DNA from: JAVBNW01 sp031551255
GTDB taxonomy: Bacteria > Bacillota > Clostridia > Christensenellales > UBA1750
Direction: 5' to 3'
Length of the DNA stretch: 51,362 nucleotides
NCBI GenBank assembly: GCA_031551255.1
Contig: JAVBNW010000114.1
Location: 1 to 51,362, forward strand
A model generated the notes under the pieces. It was not told the origin of the DNA. It made no database searches and saw nothing but the letters and a program-made list of their open reading frames with translations. The position numbers were made by a program, and so were the translations under genes. Of the stretch, positions 43,354 through 51,362 are shown in pieces (the stretch's first letter is position 1; each line of letters begins with the position of its first letter).

Positions 43354-44325
43354 ATGATTCAAGTGAACGGCCTCTCCAAATCCTTTCGCGTCGCGCGCCG
43401 CAAAAAGGGCGCCGCGGCGGCTTTTCGCGCGCTATTTTCCAGGGAGTACGATATCGTCGACGCGCTGAGGGGCGTAAGCTTTTCGGTGGAGCGCGGCGAG
43501 GTGGTAGGCTACATAGGCCCCAACGGGGCGGGCAAATCCACCACCATCAAAATCCTCTCCGGCATCCTTCGGCCCGACGGGGGCGCATGCCTGGTCGGCG
43601 GGCGGGTGCCGTGGGAAGAGAGGCGCGAGCACGTCGCCCACATCGGCGTGGTGTTCGGCCAGCGAACCCAGCTGTGGTGGGACGTGCCCGTCGCGGATTC
43701 CTATGACCTTTTGCGGGATATCTACCGCATCCCCGAGGCCGAATATAGGCGCAATCTCGACGAGCTTTGCGCGGCGCTCGCCATCGGCTCCATCCTCTCC
43801 ACGCCTCTTCGGCAGCTGTCTCTCGGGCAGAGGATGCGCTGTGAGCTGGCGGGCTCGCTTTTGCACGCGCCGGAGCTTTTGTTCCTGGATGAGCCCACCA
43901 TCGGGCTGGATGCGATTTCCAAGCTTGCCGTGCGCGAGTTTATCGAAAGGCTCAGGCGCGAGCGCGGCGCGACCGTGCTCTTAACCACCCACGACATGGC
44001 CGACATCGAGGCGCTGACGGATCGCATCGTGCTTATCGGCAAGGGGGAAATTCTCTTTGACGGCTCGCTCAGGGCGATCCGCGAAAAGTACGACACACGC
44101 CGCACCATCGAGGCGGCGTTCGCGCGGCGGGACGAGCCGCTTATGGTGCCGGGCGCAACCCTTATATCGTGGGAGGGCGAGCGCGCCCGCTGGGAAACCG
44201 CCGCTTGGGACGCCCCTGCCGCGATGGCGTGCGTGAGCCAGGCGCTTATGCCTTCGGATATCTCGCTGAGCGGCGCGTCGGTCGAGCAAATCATCGCGCG
44301 GCTATACGGGGAGTTTCAGCTATGA
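43354..44325 (+). CDS. ABC-2-type exporter ATP-binding protein
   Basis: This 323-residue ATPase has Walker A (GPNGAGKSTTIKILSG), the Q-loop (GVVFGQRTQLWWD), signature (LSLGQRMRCELAGSLL), Walker B (LLFLDEPTIGLD) and H-loop (LLTTHDMAD). The GQR-x-QLWWD sequence is typical of the COG4586 branch, which pairs with two different ABC-2 permeases. The ATG at 43354 follows GAGGAGG; earlier in-frame ATGs (43279, 43330) lack a good site. It overlaps the first permease by 4 bp. The substrate is unknown. Confidence 0.92.
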   Translation: MIQVNGLSKSFRVARRKKGAAAAFRALFSREYDIVDALRGVSFSVERGEVVGYIGPNGAGKSTTIKILSGILRPDGGACLVGGRVPWEERREHVAHIGVVFGQRTQLWWDVPVADSYDLLRDIYRIPEAEYRRNLDELCAALAIGSILSTPLRQLSLGQRMRCELAGSLLHAPELLFLDEPTIGLDAISKLAVREFIERLRRERGATVLLTTHDMADIEALTDRIVLIGKGEILFDGSLRAIREKYDTRRTIEAAFARRDEPLMVPGATLISWEGERARWETAAWDAPAAMACVSQALMPSDISLSGASVEQIIARLYGEFQL

Positions 44326-45164
44326 GCGCGCCGGGATTGGCCGCGCGCCTCCGCTCGCCCGTGCGCGCGTACGTGGGCATGTTTCGCATCAAGCTAATCG
44401 CCGGCATGCAGTACCGCGCCGCCGCGTGGGCCGGCGTCGCAACGCAGTTCTTCTGGGGCTTTATGCTGCTGATGGTGTACAACGCGTTCTACGAAGGCTC
44501 CTCGGCCGACCCTGGGATGGAATTTTCGCAGCTCGCGGCCTATGTGTGGCTCCAACAGGCATTTCTGGGGCTGATGATGCTGTGGTATGCCGACGGCGAG
44601 CTTACCGAGGCCATCACATCCGGCGCGGTGGCGTACGAGCTGTGCCGCCCGCTTTCGCTGTACAGCCTGTGGTTTGCAAGGCGGTTGGGCGGCAGGGTTG
44701 CCACGACGCTGCTTCGCATGGGGCCGCTGCTCCTGGTCGCTTTTTTCTTGCCCGCTCCCTATAGGTTCATCCTTCCGCCGGATCTGGCCGCCACGGGCCT
44801 GTTCTTCGTATCGCTCGTGCTGTCGGCGCTGCTGGTGATGGCGATCGAGATGTTCATCTACGTTTTGACGTTCTACCTGCTTTCTCCTTCGGCGCCCCGG
44901 CTGCTCATCAGCTTCACCGCCGATTTCTTCTCCGGCCACCTGATCCCCGTTCCGCTGATGCCTCAGGCGATGCAAAAGGTCGTAAGCTGGCTGCCGTTCC
45001 GCTATACGTTCGACGTCACCGTGCGCATCTACGCCGGCCATATGGTCGGGGCGGAGGCGCTTTTGGGCATCGCGGCGCAGCTTATGTGGGTGGTGGCGCT
45101 CATCGCGCTGGGCGCATGGGCCTTTTCGCGCGCGATGCGCAGAACCGTCGTGCAGGGGGGCTGA
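44322..45164 (+). CDS. ABC-2-type permease (COG4587-like)
   Basis: This 280-residue protein has about six membrane segments and FRIKLIAGMQYRAAAWAGVA at the start, as in the permease family that goes with COG4586 ATPases. The ATG overlaps the ATPase stop (ATGA), so the products are made together. A longer reading from 44169 is excluded by this coupling. It is one half of the export channel. Confidence 0.88.
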   Translation: MSAPGLAARLRSPVRAYVGMFRIKLIAGMQYRAAAWAGVATQFFWGFMLLMVYNAFYEGSSADPGMEFSQLAAYVWLQQAFLGLMMLWYADGELTEAITSGAVAYELCRPLSLYSLWFARRLGGRVATTLLRMGPLLLVAFFLPAPYRFILPPDLAATGLFFVSLVLSALLVMAIEMFIYVLTFYLLSPSAPRLLISFTADFFSGHLIPVPLMPQAMQKVVSWLPFRYTFDVTVRIYAGHMVGAEALLGIAAQLMWVVALIALGAWAFSRAMRRTVVQGG

Positions 45165-45166
45165 AC

Positions 45167-45943
45167 ATGAAACTATACTTTCAATACGCGGCCATGCACG
45201 TGCGCTCGGCCATGCAGTATAAGCTGGGCTTTGTCCTCTCCATGGCCGGGCAATTCTTCAGCACGCTGTTTACGTTTCTGGCCATGTACCTGCTGTTTGA
45301 GCGCTTCGGAAGCATTCAAGGTTATAGCTTTGGCGAGGTGGCGGTGTGCTTTGGGGTGATCAACGTGGCCTTCGCGCTGACGCAGTGCTTCGCGCGGGGC
45401 TTCGACGTGTTTTCACGGCTGATCGTGCGCGGAGATTTTGACAGGTATTTACTTCGGCCCCGCGCGCTTGCGCTGCAGGTGCTCGGCGCGGATTTTGAGC
45501 TGACGCGCATCGGCCGGGTGGCATTTTCCTTTGTGGTGCTGGCAATCGCCGTCGTCTCTTTGGAAACCACGTGGACGTTCGCGCGCGCGCTGACGATGGG
45601 GCTGATGTGCTTGGGCGGCACGGCGATCATGGCGGGCGTGTACATCCTGGGCGCCACCATGTGCTTTTTTACCGTGCAGGGGCTGGAAGTGATCAACATC
45701 TTCACCGACGGCGGGCGGGAGATTGCCGGCTATCCCTTGACGATCTACTTTAAGGGGCTTACGTATTTCTTTACGTTCGTCATACCCTTCGGCATGGTCA
45801 ACTACCTGCCGCTGCGCTTCGTGGCCGGGCAGAGCGCAAACCCCGCCTACATGCTGCTGCCGCTGCTGGGGGCGCTATTCCTGATTCCTTCGATCGCCGT
45901 ATGGTATTGGGGCGCGCGGCACTATCTTTCGACGGGGAGTTAG
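45167..45943 (+). CDS. ABC-2-type permease (COG3694-like)
   Basis: This 258-residue protein has about six membrane segments and motifs AMQYKLGFVLSMAGQFFSTL, GDFDRYLLRPRALALQVLGA and TIYFKGLTYFFTFVIPFGMV that are usual in this family. It starts 2 bp after the first permease stop. Together with the ATPase it makes a heterodimeric exporter. Related systems are reported near drug and viologen export, but nothing here fixes the substrate. Confidence 0.88.
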   Translation: MKLYFQYAAMHVRSAMQYKLGFVLSMAGQFFSTLFTFLAMYLLFERFGSIQGYSFGEVAVCFGVINVAFALTQCFARGFDVFSRLIVRGDFDRYLLRPRALALQVLGADFELTRIGRVAFSFVVLAIAVVSLETTWTFARALTMGLMCLGGTAIMAGVYILGATMCFFTVQGLEVINIFTDGGREIAGYPLTIYFKGLTYFFTFVIPFGMVNYLPLRFVAGQSANPAYMLLPLLGALFLIPSIAVWYWGARHYLSTGS

Positions 45944-46021
45944 TTTTTCCGCGGCCTTTACGAACCTTACGCCATGGTGTACATTGCAAGCAAGGCGTTG
46001 AATAGAAAAGAGGCTTACGAG

Positions 46022-46786
46022 ATGATATCCATCGATCTTTCCGGAAAGACCGCGCTCATCACCGGCGCAACCGGCCAGCTTGGCAGGGTGATGGCGCGCA
46101 CGCTGGCATCCGCGGGCGCGAATGTCGCCCTTCACTACTTGAAGAACGAAAAAATGGCCACCGAGCTCGCCGAAGAATTGTGCGCGATGGGCGTGCGCGC
46201 GACGGCCGTGCAGGCGGATGTGGCCAGCCCCTCCTCCGTGAGCGCGATGCGGGACAAAATTGCAAAAGAGCTGGGCATGCCAAACATCGTGGTGAACAAC
46301 GCGGTGAGCCAGTATACGTGGATGAATATCCTTGAGCAGGATATCGAAGATTTTGCCGACCAGTACGGCACCTGCGTCAAAAGCAACGTGCTGATGGCCA
46401 AGGCGTTCATCCCGGCGATGGTGGAAAAGGGATATGGCCGTTTTATCGGCATCAACACCGAGTGCTCGGCGCTGTGCAACGCAAATTCCGCCGCCTATTC
46501 GGCAGCCAAGCGCGGCATGGACGGCATCTACCGCATCCTGGCCAAGGAGATCGGCGCAAGCGGCGTCACGGTCAATCAAATCGCCCCCGGCTGGACCGTC
46601 AGCGACAAGGACAGGGAAAACCATACCGAAATCGCGCCGGAATATTCGGCCAAGGTGCCCCTTGCCCGGCGTGGAACCGACCAGGAAATCGCCAACGCGG
46701 TGCTGTTTTTCGCCAGCGATCTTTCAAGCTTCATCACCGGCGTCTACCTGCCGGTGTGCGGCGGCGCCGTGATGCCGGGCATTTAG
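46022..46786 (+). CDS. SDR-family oxidoreductase
   Basis: This 254-residue short-chain dehydrogenase has the cofactor loop TGATGQLGRVMA, the NNAVSQY motif in place of NNAG, the catalytic YSAAK with upstream Ser in TECSALCNAN, and the C-terminal GG-x-x motif region (YLPVCGGAVMPGI). The length and the order are those of FabG-like SDRs; the cofactor preference is not clear. ATG at 46022 lies after AAAAGAGG and fits the family start better than the upstream ATG at 45974. No partner genes are nearby. Confidence 0.88.
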   Translation: MISIDLSGKTALITGATGQLGRVMARTLASAGANVALHYLKNEKMATELAEELCAMGVRATAVQADVASPSSVSAMRDKIAKELGMPNIVVNNAVSQYTWMNILEQDIEDFADQYGTCVKSNVLMAKAFIPAMVEKGYGRFIGINTECSALCNANSAAYSAAKRGMDGIYRILAKEIGASGVTVNQIAPGWTVSDKDRENHTEIAPEYSAKVPLARRGTDQEIANAVLFFASDLSSFITGVYLPVCGGAVMPGI

Positions 46787-46793
46787 CGCAGGA

Positions 46794-46851
46794 TGTGGGG
46801 CTGCGCTCCACGCCCCCACAGCGCGTTGACAAACTGCGGTTTGCCAACGCG
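46794..46851. repeat. Pair of strong hairpins after the SDR gene
   Basis: TGTGGGG pairs with CCCCACA at 46794-46820. CGCGTTGACAAAC pairs with GTTTGCCAACGCG (12 of 13 positions) at 46822-46851 around a TGCG tetraloop. Neither is followed by a T-run. They begin 8 nt after the SDR stop and may stop or stabilise its transcript. Confidence 0.5.
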
Positions 46852-46874
46852 GCATGCAAGTTCTTGACGTGACT

Positions 46875-46927
46875 TATGCATGCCGGATGGCTTGGAAACA
46901 TAGAAGATGAAGCAATCCGGCATCGCG
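46875..46927. repeat. Dispersed hairpin repeat C, short variant
   Basis: ATGCCGGAT and ATCCGGCAT are 26 nt apart and preserve the stem core of repeat C, with a different loop and flank. The rest of 46928-47454 contains many small GC hairpins with TTCG loops, including a weak terminator-like GGCCG/CGGCC with CTTTTT at 47173-47193, but no gene that I can support. Confidence 0.45.
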
Positions 46928-47454
46928 CAAGATGGCGCTTCGGAAAAGCCTCTCGCTTACGATCGCCACGTCTTGCGTTATTTCCGGCCGGGCTTGCATA
47001 CGAACAGGTATGAGCCTGCGGCCGCACAACCTTGCAGTTCGCGAATACCCACGGCTAATCTCCTAATGTCGATCGCCACGGGTCGCTACTCCACCCCGCC
47101 AAACCTTCGGTTTGTCGAGGACCCCGGCTGGCCTTCCGCCGTGCCGGTTTGCCCTTCGGCGCGCACGACTCCGGCCGCCTTTCGGCCCTTTTTATGCGGG
47201 GGCCCGACACCCAGCGCGTGCGGTGCACGCAAACAGCGAGGGGGAGGGCCGGCGAGCGACCGGTGATAGCCGACCTTGGGAGGCTGGCGAGATATTCGCG
47301 AACTGAGGAAGGCCCCGCGCCCCGGAGAAGAATCGCATAATGCAAAGCCTTCTTCGGTTCCTGCATACTTCTTTTTTGTTGACTTTGTCAATAGCCTGAC
47401 CCCTTCTTTTCGCATGGAAAGGAGGGGCTTTGCTTGTGGGACAATCTAAGCGAT

Positions 47455-48096
47455 CTACGTGGAAGCGGCCATCGCAGCAACGGCCGACCGGAAGAACCGG
47501 CAAAAGCCTTCATCCGTATTCCAGGCTTCTTCTTTATCGTAGTTGCTTTGATATAGATCGAAAAAATACTCCCCACTCGCGGCATCCACCGAAAGGCTGT
47601 CGAGCGGAAAGCCCTCCACGCGCCTTTCGTGGGGCATGGAGGTGATCAGAAACTTTCTCGTGGCGATGTCGTCTCCGGCATGCTCCAAGATGAGATCGTG
47701 ATTGACGACGAGGCATAAGCCGTTTCGGTATCTTGCGGTCAGCTCGCCGCCGTGTTTTTTCGCCAATTGGGAGTAGTATTCGATCATCTGTAAATCGTCC
47801 AGGTGCCTGCCCTGAACCCTTCTGACATGGAGGCCGGGCTGCAGGTCGTCGGGTAGTCCGTCGAAATAAAGCCCCGAATCCAGCGAAAACACGGGGCGTT
47901 TGATCGCGTCGTAGTATGCGAGCGCCTTGATCCGCGCGTTGTCGAGCGGGGTTTTGCCCGTTTCCTCTACATCGGAGACATCGATGCCAAGATGGCCGAT
48001 TCCGATCACGGTGAGTTCAACCTCGCGCAGGCCCTGAAGGCATTTTTGCATCGACTCGATCTTACCTGTATTCTTTGTGCCGTATACCAGCTGCAT
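47455..48096 (-). CDS. HAM1/RdgB-like non-canonical purine NTP pyrophosphatase
   Basis: This 213-residue protein follows the family plan: YGTKNTGKIESMQKCL at the N-terminus (T-x-N-x-x-K loop), VEETGKTPLDNARIKALAYY with the conserved Glu and Asn, and PVFSLDSGLYFDGLP, which holds the metal-binding Asp. These enzymes hydrolyse ITP, XTP and dITP to monophosphates, which keeps damaged purines out of nucleic acids. Its sequence is divergent from typical RdgB, so the substrate range may differ. The gene starts 10 bp after the stop of the unidentified gene upstream. Confidence 0.78.
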   Translation of the reverse strand: MQLVYGTKNTGKIESMQKCLQGLREVELTVIGIGHLGIDVSDVEETGKTPLDNARIKALAYYDAIKRPVFSLDSGLYFDGLPDDLQPGLHVRRVQGRHLDDLQMIEYYSQLAKKHGGELTARYRNGLCLVVNHDLILEHAGDDIATRKFLITSMPHERRVEGFPLDSLSVDAASGEYFFDLYQSNYDKEEAWNTDEGFCRFFRSAVAAMAAST

Positions 48097-48105
48097 AGGT
48101 TCCTC

Positions 48106-49083
48106 CTATCGCGTCGCCAGGCCGATTTGCCGGTCCAGCGATACCGCGCTGATCAAAAGCCTTTCCCCCGGCCGCCCCAGCAGCTTTTGCGTCCAATCCG
48201 TAAAGCCCAAGTCGCCCACTTCCACGAATTCGCCGTCGATCGGCGCCCGCAGCGTGCCCTGTAGGCCCTGGTAATACGCAACGCCGCTCTCGCGCTCGTC
48301 CACGGCGATGTCCATGCCCGGCACGGCGCCTTGCAGTCGCTCGGCCATGAGCCCAAAAAACCCGGCCGCATCCTTATAGCCCGGCCGTGGGTTCAACGTA
48401 AGCGACAGCTCCGCGCCGTATCTTTTCCTCCAATACTCCCGGTACAGGCGCAGATGATACATGAGCGCCTCGGCCTCAAAGCCGTAGGACGATCGGCTCT
48501 CGCCCGCGCTCGCCATCGCAAACAGACCAAAGTGCGGAAGTTGGCGGTTGCCGAAGGCCGCCTGATAGCGGATGTGCCTGTGCGTCGTGCAGATATGCGC
48601 CGCCCGGCCGTCGCGGGCAAGCGTTCCGTTCTTGAATCCGTCGGCGATATGAAGCGCCAGCATGTTTGTCGCGTCGGATACGATCTCCAGGCCACGCGCC
48701 GCGGAAATCACCTTATTTTGGCTTACCGCGCCGAAAACCGAGCAGCTGCCAAACGCCGCCGCAGGGGAGAGCAGCACGCTTTGCGCGCCACAATCCTCGG
48801 CAAAGGCGAGCATGTCCGCCTCCAACCTTCGGTACGCAGCCGCGCTACAGGCGGCCGGATGCGCGTAGCGGTTTTCGCCGTATTGCCGAAGCAGCGCAGG
48901 CGGGCGGATCGCCCCTGAGCGAAGCGCCGCCGCCTTCATCATCAGGGAATTATAATCGGAGGCCGAAAGCCCCCGCGCGAGCTTTTCCGCGAGCCCCGGC
49001 GCGCCGAGCTTGTCTTCGATTCTTAGTATTATGTCCTGTGCGCGATTCGCTTCCACAGCGCCGTCTCCTTTTGCGCTCATCAT
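48106..49083 (-). CDS. Unidentified protein with faint class II synthetase-like pattern
   Basis: This 325-residue protein has no signal peptide or membrane segment. I do not recognise the family. One stretch, VSDATNMLALHIADGF followed by ICTTHRHIRYQAAFGNRQLP, HFGLFAMASAG and FEAEALMYHLRLYREYW, is laid out like motif 2 and its surroundings in HisRS/HisZ-type class II synthetase folds (LRPDxT..AR, then fRyE...GR..eF.Q). This is only a pattern resemblance, since key Arg and Glu positions differ. It sits 9 bp before the HAM1-like gene and is probably co-transcribed with it. Confidence 0.55.
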   Translation of the reverse strand: MMSAKGDGAVEANRAQDIILRIEDKLGAPGLAEKLARGLSASDYNSLMMKAAALRSGAIRPPALLRQYGENRYAHPAACSAAAYRRLEADMLAFAEDCGAQSVLLSPAAAFGSCSVFGAVSQNKVISAARGLEIVSDATNMLALHIADGFKNGTLARDGRAAHICTTHRHIRYQAAFGNRQLPHFGLFAMASAGESRSSYGFEAEALMYHLRLYREYWRKRYGAELSLTLNPRPGYKDAAGFFGLMAERLQGAVPGMDIAVDERESGVAYYQGLQGTLRAPIDGEFVEVGDLGFTDWTQKLLGRPGERLLISAVSLDRQIGLATR

Positions 49084-49095
49084 CCGTAGGTGCGC

Positions 49096-49689
49096 CTACT
49101 TGATGTCCTCGACGAAATGGTTCTCATATTTGTTCCAATATTCTTTGTATATGCGGTCTTTGACATCATCAAAATTCAGCTGATACATACGAAAGGTGAC
49201 GAGAAAGTTCTTAGGCTGCCACAGCTCTTCGTAGGAATAGCGATACTTCATGCCGATTTTTTTCATCACCTCGCCGCTGCGGGGATTATGGACGTCGTGC
49301 GTTGCGGTGATGAACGGCAGGCTGTCTTCCCGCAGCCGGTGTACGACCGCCCTGCACGCCTCCGTTGCGATGCCCCGGCGCCAATATTCTTCGCGCAGGC
49401 CGTAGCCCAGGTCGTTACTCCTACCCAGATCGCCCACGCCGACATAGCCGATGGGGCGGTTGTTTTCTTTTAACGCGATGGCGTAGCGGTATGCCGCATC
49501 CTTGGCGTACTCCGGAAGAAGCTCATCGTAAAAAAGCGCTTCGGCTTCTTTAAGCGACGCGATCGGAAAGCGGGGCACAAACCGGTTTGTCTCCCGGTCT
49601 GCGTAAATCAGCAAAATGTCGCCGATATCGCCCTGTTCGAATTTGCGGAGAATCAGCCTTTCGGTTTCGAGGAGAGGAGTATTTTCCAT
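49096..49689 (-). CDS. RimJ/RimL-type GNAT acetyltransferase
   Basis: This 197-residue protein begins TERLILRKFEQGDIGDILLI and has the acetyl-CoA loop REEYWRRGIATEACRAVVHR and ITATHDVHNPRSGEVMKKIG, GMKYRYSYEE. It belongs to the same branch as 39917-40477 but is only distantly related to it. It is encoded 12 bp before the unidentified gene at 48106-49083, likely in one transcript. The substrate is unknown. Confidence 0.88.
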   Translation of the reverse strand: MENTPLLETERLILRKFEQGDIGDILLIYADRETNRFVPRFPIASLKEAEALFYDELLPEYAKDAAYRYAIALKENNRPIGYVGVGDLGRSNDLGYGLREEYWRRGIATEACRAVVHRLREDSLPFITATHDVHNPRSGEVMKKIGMKYRYSYEELWQPKNFLVTFRMYQLNFDDVKDRIYKEYWNKYENHFVEDIK

Positions 49690-49761
49690 TTTAGCACTTT
49701 CCTTTTATAAGCGGGGGCGGATTGCTCCGCCCCCGCCAGCCATTCGCGTGCACTATGCTTT

Positions 49762-51261
49762 CTACTTCGCCGCACCCTTGCCCGCGGCTTCCACGCGGGT
49801 GAGCACGTTGTCGAGCGCGGCAATTACGTCCGCCTCGCCCGGGCAGCACCCCGGCGCCATTTCGATATATTCCGAAACATCGATGTCGGATACCTTGTGC
49901 ACCCTGCGCGCATGGTTTCTGCAATAGCCCTTCTGGCAATCGCCCACGGCCAGCAGGTAATCGTCCATCTGCGCCTGGTTGTTTGCGCCCTTGTACACCA
50001 TCTTGTTGCTGGCCAGGATGCGGATGCCCGCCAGCTGCTCGGGGGTGTACTTCGCCACCACTTTTTCCACCACATCGGCGCACTTAGTGCATACGATGTC
50101 GTAATCCGCCAGCACCTTGCCGTATGCCTCCGGGGAGATGGGGCAGCCGCCGATCCACGTGCCTTGGGATCGGTACTCCTCGCGCACGCAATCCCCCAGC
50201 AGCACGGTGCGCGGGTTGATCTGCTTTGGCATATCCCACGTGCCGGGGCCGAGCACGATGTCGACCGGCTCGAGCAGCGAATTGGGGTTCTTGGAATAGC
50301 GGGCCACCGCGCCGGCGGCGAATGTGCGGCACAGCGTACATGCGTCGAGCTCGTAGATGCGCACCTTGCCGTTCGATTCGCGCATCACCTGGTCGGCGGG
50401 GGACATAAACGGAACGCGCGCCTCCTCGATGCTCAGGCCGCGAATCAAAATATAATCGAGGTTGTCATTGCCTATGCCCTTCTCGCCCGCCCACTGGATG
50501 TAGCGGACGCGGGGGTTTTGCATCATCAAGTGGGTGCCTACGATATCCACCGCCACCGGATCGTTGCCGACATACACGATGTCCGCCCTGATCGGGTGAT
50601 CAAAATCGCTGCCGCCCGCGATGCCTTCGGCGCCTATGCGCCCGTCCACGAAGATCAGATCCGGCGGCTTGACGCAGCTTATGTCCACCAGAATTTTTTC
50701 GATGGCCTGATCCCTGTGCGCGTTGAGCTTGTCGTAATCCGGTACGAGGCCGAAGCTGTTCTTCAGCGCCATGGTCACCCCGCAGGACAGGTGCGTCTTA
50801 AGCACGGGTACGCTGATGAATACGTCGCTCTCCACCACAACCTTGGGCAGGTGGACGACATCCTTGTACAGCGCATCCTCGAGCGGGATATCCACAAACT
50901 CGGCAAAGTCCAAATCCACCATCTCCACGCCCTGGCGCTTGCACATATCGGCATAGCCACAGTTGACAAGGCTTTCGATGGATCGCGATTCGTTGCCTGA
51001 ACACTCGCCCACAATAATCTTGTTGGGATTTGCCTCCTTCACCAGCTCGACGACGGCCTCGGCGAACAAGACATCCGTCGTGCCGCCGGTTTCGGTCGGC
51101 ATGCCCGCGGTGAGATTGGGCTTGATGAACACCGTGTCGGTCGGCTTGACATAGCGGTCGATGCCGCCGATCAAATCCACATTCGCCCTGAGAAGCGAGA
51201 GTAAATCCTCCGCACCGCGCGAAATCGCCACCTCGGAAAACGATGGTTTGTGTCTCTTCAT
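49762..51261 (-). CDS. DUF362 domain protein with cysteine-rich region
   Basis: This 499-residue protein has a DUF362 domain in the first 300 residues: DTVFIKPNLTAGMPTETGGT, SVPVLKTHLSCGVTMALKN and FVDGRIGAEGIAGG. Residues about 300-470 hold several Cys motifs (ELDACTLCRTFAAG, YDIVCTKCADVVEK, GDCQKGYCRNHARR and GCCPGEAD), suggesting metal or iron-sulfur binding, though the spacing is not that of a standard ferredoxin domain. The molecular function of DUF362 is not established. It starts 11 nt after GGGAGG and has its own promoter. Confidence 0.8.
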   Translation of the reverse strand: MKRHKPSFSEVAISRGAEDLLSLLRANVDLIGGIDRYVKPTDTVFIKPNLTAGMPTETGGTTDVLFAEAVVELVKEANPNKIIVGECSGNESRSIESLVNCGYADMCKRQGVEMVDLDFAEFVDIPLEDALYKDVVHLPKVVVESDVFISVPVLKTHLSCGVTMALKNSFGLVPDYDKLNAHRDQAIEKILVDISCVKPPDLIFVDGRIGAEGIAGGSDFDHPIRADIVYVGNDPVAVDIVGTHLMMQNPRVRYIQWAGEKGIGNDNLDYILIRGLSIEEARVPFMSPADQVMRESNGKVRIYELDACTLCRTFAAGAVARYSKNPNSLLEPVDIVLGPGTWDMPKQINPRTVLLGDCVREEYRSQGTWIGGCPISPEAYGKVLADYDIVCTKCADVVEKVVAKYTPEQLAGIRILASNKMVYKGANNQAQMDDYLLAVGDCQKGYCRNHARRVHKVSDIDVSEYIEMAPGCCPGEADVIAALDNVLTRVEAAGKGAAK

Positions 51262-51320
51262 CCGTATATGTCCTCCCCCGTTTGGCGCATGATCGTCTTG
51301 GATTTTCCACCACTATGCAC

Positions 51321-51349
51321 ATTATGATCGAATGCATGTTATAAATCAA
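51321..51349 (-). promoter_or_regulatory. Promoter of the DUF362 gene
   Basis: On the minus strand TTGATT (51349-51344) and CATAAT (51326-51321) are 17 bp apart. The start codon is about 60 nt further on. Confidence 0.6.
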
Positions 51350-51362
51350 GTTACAGTCGCAG

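Noticed and set aside
49897..51000. 367-codon open frame on the plus strand
   Set aside because: It lies fully antisense to the DUF362 gene and has no recognisable motif or ribosome site.

Overview
The window is a GC-rich bacterial chromosome segment, most likely from an uncultured Clostridia-type Bacillota. The pointers are carbohydrate ABC importers of the LplB/YtcP/lipoprotein type without their own ATPase, a YesM/YesN two-component pair, DUF3842, strong AGGAGG-type ribosome binding sites and a NiCo (czcD) riboswitch. No rRNA, tRNA, phage module or CRISPR array is visible, so the placement is inference.

Layout. 1-418: the end of an inverted-repeat element and a copy of a second repeat. 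419-7084 (minus): sugar importer operon (binding protein with a propeller-like extension, two permeases) running into an HlyD-type adaptor and a MacB-core-like membrane protein; the upstream histidine kinase/OmpR regulator pair (7178-9147) ends in a clear terminator. 9157-9750: IS3-type transposase remnant, a 162 bp inverted-repeat element and a hairpin. 9946-16072 (plus): promoter, second sugar importer (two permeases, binding protein) and two paralogous glycosidase-like proteins with C-terminal cysteine clusters. 16102-16640: minus-strand gene remnants and a second 162 bp element. 16772-18511: stand-alone 3'-5' exonuclease/DNA polymerase. 18568-21267 (minus): P-type ATPase preceded by a promoter and a NiCo riboswitch. 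21375-25927 (minus): third sugar importer, its genes pushed apart by repeat elements. 26322-32675: acetyltransferase, YesM/YesN pair, cellobiose-2-epimerase-like enzyme and a Gfo/Idh oxidoreductase. 32733-37098: phnD-phnC-phnE-phnE-type importer with a tyrosine-phosphatase-like gene. 37177-38215: MerR/TipAS regulator with a textbook 19-bp-spacer promoter. 38236-42878 (minus): membrane-anchored PstS-like protein, DUF3842, GNAT, ZIP transporter, methyltransferase, pyridoxamine-phosphate-oxidase-like protein. 42985-45943: promoter, structured leader and ABC-2 exporter operon. 46022-51261: SDR oxidoreductase, HAM1/RdgB-like pyrophosphatase, an unidentified protein with a faint class II synthetase look, GNAT, DUF362 protein.

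How it works together. Most of the window is oligosaccharide scavenging: three importers, two sensor systems, glycosidase-like proteins and an epimerase that acts on beta-1,4-disaccharides. All three importers lack an ATPase gene and presumably share an MsmX-type ATPase encoded elsewhere. Metal handling (riboswitch-controlled ATPase, ZIP transporter) and phosphorus scavenging (Phn-type importer plus phosphatase) are secondary themes.

The most unusual content is non-coding. At least four dispersed repeat families occupy the intergenic space. One of them (24724-24885 and 41412-41582) shows compensatory base changes in its stems, a conserved hairpin loop, and two perfectly complementary hexamer loops, as expected of a structured RNA or structured mobile element that I cannot match to a named family.
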